A DNA stretch of 64,000 bases, from contig CM069607.1 of NCBI GenBank assembly GCA_035771175.1, positions 4,447,501 through 4,511,500 on the forward strand, given 5' to 3'. Position 1 is the first letter of the stretch, and the number at the start of each line of letters is the position of its first letter. The translations under genes were made by a program, and so were the position numbers. Of this stretch, positions 55,845 to 64,000 are shown one piece after another. The stretch is from Paratinospora sagittata. Its lineage: Eukaryota; Streptophyta; Magnoliopsida; Ranunculales; Menispermaceae. Under the pieces are notes generated by a model. It was given only the letters and a program-made list of their open reading frames with translations. It was not told where the DNA came from and did no database searches.

Positions 55845-58474
55845 CTAAATTTCAGTAAAATCTATAGCTTCCTCAATGGTGTCAATGCAGAAACCTACAG
55901 ATTTACCCGAAGACATTGCCTCCGCAAGCCTCGATTGAGCTTGTTCTTGACGACGCAATATTAAGATAGTATTCAGCACTGCCCATCTCACCTGAGAATC
56001 TGTTTTCTTCTGGGTGAAGCCCAAGCTTTTCAGCAAGCTGTCCAACTGGTCCAGAAGCATAACTAAAGCATTTAGTACAAAACTCAAAAACACCTTTGTC
56101 AAAAGAAACTATTTCCAAAATCTGAACTTGACCCAGTAGACTGCATGATCTAGATCATCCTTTAAATTATAATGATCTTCATCAACAAGGAGGAAAATTT
56201 TAAAAAAAAAGTCGTTTTGGCTTCAGCCCACGTATTAGATGTTATAAACAACAGTTTCATAATCTTTCATTGGCTCAAAAAGGAAAATATATTTGCAGTA
56301 TACTGTAAGTTTGTAACACTATTCTGACCTTGTAAATATCAGCGAGGCCTCCCTCAGAGCACCCGAAAAGAAGATACTCTGTCGCGACGCCTGCAAGAGC
56401 TATACATGAAAACTTGTTCAACATCTGCATAAATAGAATTCCCAACATTATTAGCAGTTTATGACGAACTGAAAAAGTTTGCAATTTGTGGGCTACTTCA
56501 TGAGGCAAAAGAGCAAGGTTGAAACCAAACGTTGAGATGGTGTTTTTCAGTTCAAGAAAAGATCACTCTATTGGAATTTGTATAGATTACTCATTGAGGA
56601 TGGTGTTTTTGAGTTTAATTCCAGAACGGCTCTAAACGAATCGTAGCATCATAGTGTCCTACTTCATTCTTCAGCTAAACTTGAATGCCTCACCTTGGCA
56701 GATACTTTGCCTGTATTCACCTGCGGCATAAAGAGCAAGCACCTTAACATTGATAAAAATGGTGAAATGCAAAATAAAACAAACAATATTTTTTGAGAAG
56801 TTTGTATATCCAAGAATTGCAAATATCAAACAATGATATAAATCCAACAAGGGTTAAATTTATAGTTATATTACGTGTAGCTATACAATACTTATCTTAA
56901 TTATTTCTATCCATGTTAATTGATGTTTTCTTTGCCGTCTACCACTACCATTATTTTTTAATAGTCCTTTTTCAATTCCACTCAACAAAACCTTCTCCCG
57001 ATTACATGAGATCGAATACATGAATCCACATCCTCTCAAACCATCTTAGATTCTTAATCAGTTCTTTCTTATTTTATTTCAGTTTTGTTTATTTATAATT
57101 TTATCTTTTAATACATATCTACCCGTCTTAATATTGGACTGATTATTACCTTTCTAACATGTTATATAAAATATGAGGCTAGCCTAATAACAATCCTATA
57201 ATTTTTTTTTCTTCTAGCTTTAATAAGATGCATCAATTATATTATTTTCAAAAACACTCCTGTACTTAACCCAACCTACTTAAATTTTAGAATGAAGTTT
57301 ACGACACATCACATTATTAACCAAATTCATGTCACTGACACCCAGATGGATCAGGGTCTTTGTTCTTGCTAATGTTACTGCATATACAATCATTTCCTAT
57401 AGACAATAAGTTCATGCACACACAGACAAGACAAGATTGGGTTAGACAACAAAAATAAGTAAATGAAACAATAGGAGGCTTACTTCTTCCAGAAACTCAA
57501 AATCCACAAAAGCTGTTCCAGCTTGAACATTGAAAGATCCTTCCTTCCTCAGAGCATCTAAACTTGTTATCGTATAGCCTCTCGGGAGAATTCCAAGCAA
57601 GTATGCTATTAAGAAATGACCAGCTTCGTGCTGCAAAAACGCTTCATGGAATTCTTACATGGTTCATGACAAGAGATCTTGTTAAGTGGCCAGGATACAG
57701 CAAATATGAACTTGTATTAAAGTCAAAAAAGGTTTTGTGCATACCATGAATAAGACATCTTGGGAAGGAACATCAAAATCAAGAAAATATGAAAAATGAG
57801 ACTGTTCAACACATTCTGATGATTCTCACGAGGAAAAATGAATTCACAAACTTGCGTATTTGAGCAATAATATGTAGTTCAATCAAGGAGCTAGAGATTT
57901 CATATGCCTATTTACTTAAAGCATTCAATAGAATACCTGAATGGTCACATAGGTGGATACTGGAAAATCAAATAGCAAAACTCCGGTATTCACGTGTAAA
58001 TCACTGAAAAGGAAGCCGTCAGCCTCCATCAAATATGTCACACATTCAAGAGGCTTTTGACCCACTAAGTGCAGTTTCATGAACCAAATAATCTAATCAG
58101 ATTCCTTTTTCTTTTTCTTTTTTGATAAGCAAATTCCAAATCAATGAATAAGATTAATCATTAAACCAAGGTAGCCCTGAGCCTTCATAATGCATGTCAC
58201 ATATTTGAGAGCCTCTGGGTTTTATCATATGCAACCTCGTGAACCAAATAATTTATCCTATTGGATGATAATATGTGAATATTTGGTGTGACAAGAAACA
58301 TTTTGGTTTCAGAGGTGAGGAACAAACAAGAAACATATTCATGCAAACAGCAGAAAAGAGGGAGAAAGGAAGAGGATCCTATCTTACTTGAACAACCCTG
58401 TTGCGGTATTTTTGACTTAATGCGTGACCAATTGTATCAAGTAGCAGATTGCCAACTCCTCCATTGAAAGCAAT
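55845..58474 (-). CDS. M41/FtsH-like HEAGH-motif protein, 3' five exons (partial)
   Basis: Exons in transcript order: 58388-58474, 57484-57630, 56694-56720 (27 nt), 56329-56424, 55845-56045. All are in phase 0 and encode the last 185 residues. The second exon begins HEAGHFLIAYLLGILPRGYT. HEXXH is the zinc motif of M41 peptidases (FtsH), and SCIALAGVATEYLLFG with EGGLADI downstream resembles the M41 region holding the third zinc ligand. No AAA+ ATPase part is present here. The sequence matches a small plant family (Arabidopsis At5g27290/At1g56180 type) that I recall as chloroplast or membrane proteins with an FtsH-like peptidase domain; activity is unproven. The upstream exons lie beyond the right edge or were lost, because a copia element starts 127 bp from the first exon seen. 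Confidence 0.8.
56721..57483 (-). other. Intron of the M41-like gene upstream of the 27-nt exon
   Basis: 763 bp between the HEAGH exon and the 27-nt exon. It holds the RTE tail fragment and no other recognisable feature. Confidence 0.65.
56975..57130 (-). mobile_element. RTE-type LINE 3' tail fragment
   Basis: cactcaacaaaaccttctcc, cgattacatgagatcgaata, catgaatccac and later atcttttaatacatatctac follow the RTE tail order with many changes. It lies in an intron of the M41-like gene. Confidence 0.5.
58012..58265. repeat. Degenerate tandem duplication in an intron of the M41-like gene
   Basis: ggaagccgtcagcctccatc, then gtcacacattcaagaggctt and catgaaccaaataatctaat, recurs about 160 bp on as ggtagccctgagccttcata, gtcacatatttgagagcctc and cgtgaaccaaataatttat. 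An AT-rich spacer with ttttgataagcaaattccaa lies between the units. Confidence 0.65.
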
Positions 58475-58601
58475 CTACAAAACAACCAGCTGAGTTATCT
58501 ACAGCTATAAATATGATACAGCTACCATGTACTCAAGAGTCAAGAAGTGAACCAACCATCAAAGAACAAAAACAAAGATATTAGTCATTTAATATTATGC
58601 A

Positions 58602-58985
58602 TGTGGGGTCCACTTGGGGTCTACCTAAAGTGGAAAACAAATTGGTTGGTGGCCTCCCATGACAACCTTCCTTGGTCAAGCCTTCTCATTTGAAATAATT
58701 TAATAAATATATTATTATATATATTTATTAATTACACAATTACCCCTATATACTCCTATAAATAGGGTCTTACTTCATTCTTAAAATCATGTTCAGTGAG
58801 TTAGATTCCTCAGAATCAGAGAGTTCTATTCTGAGAGATCTATTAAGAGATTCAATCTGTAAGATCCACCTAAGGGTGATCTAATAAAAGAGTGCTGCCT
58901 CCCGTGGACGTAGGCAATTTGCCGAACCACGTTAAATTTGTTGTCTTATTTTTTCTTTCATGCTTTACCACGATTCCGCACAACA
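58602..58985 (+). repeat. 5' LTR of the copia element (384 bp)
   Basis: Starts TGTGGGG and ends ...CACAACA just before the primer-binding site. A TATA-like ctcctataaatagggtc at about 58753-58769 marks the probable promoter. Compared with the visible part of the 3' LTR it has five substitutions, an 11-bp extra segment near its start (cacttggggtc) and lacks a GC-rich piece after cccatga. Confidence 0.9.
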
Positions 58986-58987
58986 AA

Positions 58988-58999
58988 TTGGTATCAGAG
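58988..58999 (+). other. Primer-binding site (initiator Met-tRNA)
   Basis: TTGGTATCAGAG, complementary to the 3' end of plant initiator tRNA-Met, two bases after the 5' LTR. It is the standard site in plant copia elements. Confidence 0.9.
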
Positions 59000-59229
59000 A
59001 CAAGGTTAGGTTTTGGAAGAAAAACAGACCCTCTGTCGAATTTTTTCGAGACTGCGTCGAAATTTCGAGATTTTGTAACAGTGATCGAAACTGTTTTCTG
59101 ATCACCCGTGGAGGTAGCTCTTGTTTTCAGGAGTCCAACGCAACAAACGGCGAGAAAAATGGACAAGAAACGAGTTCGCAGGAGCCGATCAAAGTTTGAT
59201 CTATGTATTTTGCAATTTTTTGTCCGACA

Positions 59230-59505
59230 CTGCTCATCCCGGCGCTGTTCATCCACGCCACTATTCATCCGATCCGAACCCGACCCAGATCCGGAACTGT
59301 TCATCTGTGGTCCAGCTCACACAGACCTCACTGTTCATCCGGGGTCCAGCCGACACAGTTGCGCTGTTCATCTCGGCCCAGCCCGGTTCGGCTGATACTG
59401 TTCATCACAGCCCAATACTGTTTATTCGGCCCGATTCTGTTTTATCCGGCTCGATACTGTTCATTTCCCGACCCGATACTATTCATCCCGACCTGATTCA
59501 TCCGC
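59230..59505 (+). repeat. CTGTTCATC-type motif array in the copia leader
   Basis: About twelve copies of ctgttcatcc or one- to three-base variants start near 59230, 59245, 59261, 59297, 59331, 59364, 59398, 59418, 59437, 59457, 59479 and 59495. Spacings cluster near 16, 34 and 20 bases. The stretch is unusually C-rich for the window. It lies in the untranslated leader between the primer site and gag. Confidence 0.75.
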
Positions 59506-59670
59506 CTGAGTTCAACAAAGTTAGACTCGTTTCCACCATTTTCGACGGTTCCGGACGCAACCGTGCAATCAGTTTCTAAATATTCAGCTCCTAAGTTATT
59601 GATATAGCTTAGTTGGAGCTGTTTATCATTTTTCAAGCACTTTTCGGCGTCATACATATCTTCGGTGTTA

Positions 59671-60309
59671 ATGGCGGAAGAAATCTCAAGCACAAGCAAG
59701 CCTTGGCAAAGAAGTTCGATGTCCAACGCAAAGTTCGAGGTGGAGAAATTCAACAGCACCAACAACTTTGGCATGTGGCAATGCGAAGTTCAAGATCTAC
59801 TATTTAGTGAAGGATCACATATCGCCTTGGAAGCCAAGCCCAAGGATATGTCCGATGATGATTGGAATTTTGTAAATCGTCAAGCTTGTGGCACAATCCG
59901 ACTCTGTTTGGCGAAGGATCAGAAGTACTTTGTCATGAAAGAGACTATGTCATCAAGTCTCTGGAAGAAACTGGAGGACAAGTACATGACAAAAAGGATA
60001 GAGAACCGACTCTACCTGAAAAAGAAGTTCTTTCGTTTTGAGTACAAGAAAGGTACTCCCATGATTGCGCATCTTGATAATTTCAACAAGATTCTCGCTG
60101 ATCTACTAAATCTTGATGTTGACCCTCTTGATGAGGATAAGGCACTATTGTTGTTAAACTCTCTGCCTGAAAGTTATGAACATTTAACAACAACTTTGCT
60201 ATATGGTAAAGATGTTGTTAAATTCAGTGATGTTTCAAATGCTTTGGTGAACAACGAGTATCGAAGGAAGGACCAGCGCGATAACACGACGCATCACCAG
60301 AAGCCTTGA
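59671..60309 (+). pseudogene. copia gag, truncated by a frameshift
   Basis: MAEEISSTSKPWQRSSMSNA leads into a UBN2-type copia gag: FEVEKFNSTNNFGMWQCEVQ, LWKKLEDKYMTKRIENRLYL, then DEDKALLLLNSLPESYEHL. The frame ends in TGA at 60307-60309, just before the CCHC knuckle, which continues in another frame. The break is best explained by loss of one base near 60299. Gag forms the virus-like particle that packages the RNA. Confidence 0.85.
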
Positions 60310-61397
60310 CGGTATCCAGAGGCAGGGCTAACAACAGATCTGATAGATCCAGTGGGCGAGGCCGACCTTGCTCAAAGTCACAAGGACCTTCATCACGTCA
60401 ACGTCTTGCAAATGATGAATGTGCCTATTGTCACCAAAAGGGGCACTGGAAGAAAGATTGTCCAAATAAGGACAAGACAACTGCAAATGTGGCACAGAAG
60501 GCTGAAGAAGATTCTGCCTTCTCCGTTTCATCTATAGACAATCAGTCTGATAGATGGATAATAGATTCCGGCTGTTCCTATCATATGTGTCCGAATCGAC
60601 ATTGGTTCTCAAAATTGGATGAGTTCGATGGAGGAGTCGTGCTCATGGGCAACAACAATACCTGCCAAACAAAGGGTATTGGAACAATACGCCTAAAGAT
60701 GCATGACGGTACAACAAGACGGCTCACGGACGTGAGATATGTCCCAGATCTGAAGAAAAATCTGATCTCCCTTGGAGTCCTTGATTCCAGCGGTTACAAG
60801 GTAACCATTGAAAGTGGCGTTTTGAAGATTGTACGTGGAGCACTCTTGGCCATGAAGGGTACTCAGAAAGGAAATTTTTATTTCCTTGACGGACACACAG
60901 TAATCGGGAGTGTCTCAGCTTGCACCAGTTCTAATGATGTTTCATCAGACACTTCCAGACTTTGGCACATGCGGCTCGGACATGTTGGAGAGAAGGCTCT
61001 TCAAACCTTGTTAAAGCAAGGTTCTCTGAAAGGTGCAAAGACCCGGAAACTTGACTTCTGCGAGCGCTGTATATTAGGCAAGCAGACGAGAGTCAAGTTT
61101 GGAACTGCAATCCACTGCACAAAAGGAACATTGGATTATGTTCATACCGACGTTTGGGGACCCTCTCAAAATGCTTCATTGGGAGGTAAACGTTGGTTTG
61201 TTACTTTCATTGATGATTTCTCCCGCTATGTTTGGGTTTATACCATGAAACATAAAGATGAGGTGCTAGATATCTTTCTTAGATGGAAGAAAATTGTTGA
61301 AACCCAAACGGGAAGGAAGATTAAGGGCTCAGATCTGATAATGGAGGAGAATACAAGTCAGACCCATTTCAGAAAATTTGTGAGAATGAAGGGATAG
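60306..61397 (+). pseudogene. copia gag knuckle, protease and integrase N-terminal part
   Basis: Holds the CCHC knuckle CAYCHQKGHWKKDC, the aspartic protease site IIDSGCSYHM, the integrase zinc region (LWHMRLGHVGEKAL through CERCILGKQ), and the first catalytic Asp in YVHTDVWGP. A base lost near 61327 shifts the frame just before the second catalytic Asp motif, which is readable in the next frame, so integrase is interrupted within its core. Confidence 0.85.
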
Positions 61398-62776
61398 TCA
61401 GACATTTCACAGTCTCAGGCACGCCACAACAAAATGGTGTTGCTGAACGCATGAATCGTACTTTGGTAGATAAAGTTCGCTGCATGTTATCTCATTCTGG
61501 ACTAAGCAAGGTATTTTGGGCTGAAGCTTTGTCATATGCCTCTCATATCATCAATAGACTTCCGGCAATAGCACTAGATGGAAAAACTCCCAAGGAGGTA
61601 TGGTCTGGACAACCAGTTTCAGATTATAATTCTCTGCGCATTTTTGGATGCACTGCATATTTCCATGTGAAGGAATCCAAACTGGATCCTAGGCCCAAGA
61701 AAGCGATTTTCATGGGCTTTAGTGAAGGAGTTAAGGCTTTCCGACTATGGAACCCTGAGACAAAGACGATTGTAAAAAGTCGAGATGTAACTTTTGATGA
61801 ATCTGTGATGTTAAAACATACAGTTTCTGATAAAGAAAATCGAGATCCAGCTTTGCCTCAGCAGGTGGAGTTAGATATTCCAATAACTCCTGTCAAGTCA
61901 GCAGAGATATCCAACCATCCTGAAGAAGACGAGGAGGAAATCTCAGTTGAGGTGGAGGCTCCAGGACCAGACTTCAGTCAACAAAGAGAAATCCGCAAAC
62001 CTGCTCGGTACACTGACATGGTTGCATATGCATTACCAGTCACCGGAGATGATATTCCATACAAGTACAAAGATGCTATTCAGAGTATGGAAAGTGATAA
62101 GTGGAAAATGGCTATGCATGAGGAGATGAAATCACTCCATCAGAATCAGACTTGGAAGTTGGTTCCACTTCCGAAAGGAAATAAACCAATTGGCTGCAAA
62201 TGGGTTTTCGTTAAGAAGGAAGGCTCTCCCAGCACAGACGATATCCGGTACAAAGCCAGACTGGTAGCAAAAGGCTACGCTCAGAGGGAAGGAATTGACT
62301 ACAATGAGGTATTCTCACCTGTTGTTAAGCATTCGTCAATTCGAATATTATTGGCTTTGGTTGCACAGTTTGATCTCGAGTTAGCCCAACTCGATGTCAA
62401 AACTGCTTTTCTGCATGGTAATTTAGAAGAAGAGATATATATGTCTCAACCAGAAGAATTCAAAGTACCAGGAAGAGAGCATTGGGCTTGCAAGTTGAGC
62501 AAGTCATTGTATGGCCTGAAGCAGTCACCGAGACAGTGGTACAAGCGATTTGACAGCTTCATCCAAGGGCAGAAATATACCCGGAGTCAGTTTGATCATT
62601 GTGTCTACTATCGCAAACTTCAAGATGATACATTTATCTACTTGCTTTTATATGTAGATGATATGTTAATTGCCTCTAAAAGCAATGTGGAGATCAACAA
62701 GCTGAAGGCTCAATTGAGCTCAGAGTTTGAAATGACGGATCTTGGAGAAGCCAGAAAATTCTCGGGATGGAGATAA
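61398..62776 (+). pseudogene. copia integrase C-terminal part and reverse transcriptase
   Basis: The frame continues with the integrase catalytic Glu region (GTPQQNGVAERMNRT), the copia chromatin-targeting linker, and reverse transcriptase: WKLVPLPKGNKPIGCKWVFV, QLDVKTAFLHGNLEEEIYMS, LYGLKQSPRQWYKRF and the YVDDMLI catalytic box. It stops at 62774-62776 because one base is missing near 62757. Confidence 0.85.
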
Positions 62777-63624
62777 CTCGAGACAGGGCCAAGGGCAAAA
62801 TCTGTTTGACTCAGACTCAGTATTTGAAGAAAGTTCTTCAAACTTTTGGCATTGGCAATGACACAAAACCTGTGAGCACACCATTGGCACCACATTTCAA
62901 GCTAAGTTCATCAATGTCACCAAATTCCGAAGATCAGAAGAAGCAAATGGAGAATATTCCATATGCAAATGCAGTTGGTGCCTTGATGTATGCTATGGTG
63001 TGTACCAGACCTGACATTTCACATGTTGTAAGTATGGTAAGTCGTTACATGCACAACCCAGGTAAAAGCCACTGGCAAGCAGTGAAGTGGATTCTACGGT
63101 ATATTCATGGTACTGTAGATGTTTGTTTAAAGTTCGAGAGAGATACGAAAAATTGTAAGCATCTAGTCGGATATGTGGATTCGGACTATGCTGGAGATCT
63201 TGACAAGCGCAGATCTACTACTGGTTATGTTTTCATTATGGCAGGAGGACCAGTGAGTTGGAGATCAACACTACAGTCAACAGTTGCTTTGTCTACTACA
63301 GAGGCAGAGTACATGGCAGTAACGGAAGCTTTCAAGGAAGCAATCTGGTTTCATGGATTGACTAAAGACTTGGGAATTGTGCAGAAGAATGTTGAAGTTT
63401 TCTGCGACAGCCAGAGTGCCATTTGTTTGGCAAAGAACCAAGTTCATCACAGTCGAACAAAGCATATTGATGTTCGTTTTCATTTTGTTCGAGAAATAGT
63501 AGAAAAATGGAGTATTCTTCTGCAAAAGATCAAGACTGCAGATATGCTTACAAAGGTGGTTACAGGGATCAAGTTCCAACATTGTTTGGACTTGATCAAC
63601 ATCTCACGAGCTCGTAGTGCCTAA
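62777..63624 (+). pseudogene. copia RT thumb and RNase H
   Basis: Continues the polyprotein after the last frame break: PVSTPLAPHFKLS, NAVGALMYAMVCTRPDISHV, then RNase H with DSDYAGDLDKRRSTTGYVF, ALSTTEAEYMAVTEA, FCDSQSAICLAKN and TKHIDVRFHFVRE. It ends in TAA at 63622-63624. Catalytic acidic residues of RNase H are present. Confidence 0.85.
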
Positions 63625-63711
63625 GGGCACTAATGGAGACAACAACTGTTTTTTGAAGGAAGCTTGCTATCTGTCGAGAGATTGCACGTGTGAATGAGCC
63701 TTGTTCCACAT

Positions 63712-63727
63712 GAGGTGGAGGTGGAGA
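63712..63727 (+). other. Polypurine tract
   Basis: gaggtggaggtggaga immediately before the 3' LTR; the primer for plus-strand synthesis. Confidence 0.85.
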
Positions 63728-63729
63728 TT

Positions 63730-64000
63730 TGTGGGGTCTACCTAAAGTGGAAAACAAATTGGTTGGTGGCCGCCCATGAGGGCGGCCACCAACTCCGCCA
63801 ACCTTCCTTGGTCAAGCCTTCTTATTTGAAATAATTTAATAAATATATTATTATATATATTTATTAATTACACAATTACCCCTATATACTCCTATAAATA
63901 GGGCCTTACTTCATTCTTAAAATCATGTTCAGTGAGTTAGATTCCTGAGAATCAGAGAGTTCTATTCTGAGAGATCTATTAAGAGATCCAATCTGTAAGA
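63730..64000 (+). repeat. 3' LTR of the copia element, truncated by the window
   Basis: Begins TGTGGGGTCTACC and matches the 5' LTR from 58602 to about 58864. It carries a GC-rich palindrome (ggccgcccatgagggcggcc) and a following piece missing from the 5' LTR. Confidence 0.9.

Larger units (their letters stand above)
58602..64000 (+). mobile_element. Ty1/copia LTR retrotransposon, Tork/Tnt1-like, cut by the window edge
   Basis: The parts are in canonical order: 5' LTR, Met-tRNA primer site, leader, gag with CCHC knuckle, protease, integrase, reverse transcriptase, RNase H, polypurine tract, 3' LTR. Protease-integrase-RT order places it in copia, and gag and RT resemble tobacco Tnt1 (Tork lineage). 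The reading frame is broken at three places by apparent single-base losses near 60299, 61327 and 62757, so this copy is not autonomous. It lies antisense to the M41-like gene, 127 bp from an exon. The 3' LTR end and the target duplication are outside the window. Confidence 0.93.

Noticed and set aside
58870..59304. 144-codon minus-strand frame in the copia leader
   Set aside because: Antisense to the element, no family resemblance; a by-product of the C-rich leader.
1..64000. CRISPR arrays, bacterial operons, rRNA genes or organelle inserts
   Set aside because: No spaced direct repeats of CRISPR type, no ribosome-binding sites before frames, no rRNA or plastid/mitochondrial gene sequence was recognised.

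Overview
The window is nuclear DNA of a flowering plant, almost certainly a eudicot. It is AT-rich, the genes have many introns with GT-AG borders, the proteins are plant-type (NDX nodulin homeobox, BSL1 kelch phosphatase), and the introns carry L1- and RTE-type LINEs, tRNA-derived SINEs (one resembling the Au family) and a Ty1/copia element with a Met-tRNA primer site. The species cannot be fixed from sequence alone.

Layout, left to right. 1-2224 (+): a long intron and the last exon of an NDUFA8-type complex I subunit. 4139-4552 (+): an intronless SOSS-B/hSSB1-like OB-fold protein. About 6.2-25.4 kb (+): NDX, with 17 coding exons that splice to a 982-residue model; its introns hold LINE and SINE debris. 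29570-32436 (+): an alpha/beta-hydrolase lipase, 8 exons, 458 aa. 33838-49215 (-): BSL1, 21 exons, 883 aa. 52184-55196 (-): a Tas-type aldo-keto reductase, 12 exons, 357 aa. 55845-58474 (-): the 3' five exons of an M41/FtsH-like HEAGH protein whose 5' part lies beyond the right edge. 58602-64000 (+): a young Tork/Tnt1-like copia element, cut by the window edge, sitting antisense to that gene.

The genes are housekeeping or regulatory: respiration, DNA repair, chromatin and R-loop control, brassinosteroid signalling, lipid hydrolysis, redox. They do not form a pathway. The NDX-BSL1 neighbourhood recalls the adjacent pair At4g03090/At4g03080 in Arabidopsis, here separated by the lipase.

I found no new biochemical system. 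The most interesting material is transposon biology: a 37-bp L1 insertion with a 15-bp target duplication; L1 fragments nested in RTE LINE tails; clear LINE and SINE copies lying in introns while the inverted-repeat elements lie between genes; a decayed duplicate of BSL1 exon 2 beside the real one; a GC-donor intron in BSL1; and a copia element broken by three single-base deletions whose leader carries a repeated CTGTTCATC-type motif.
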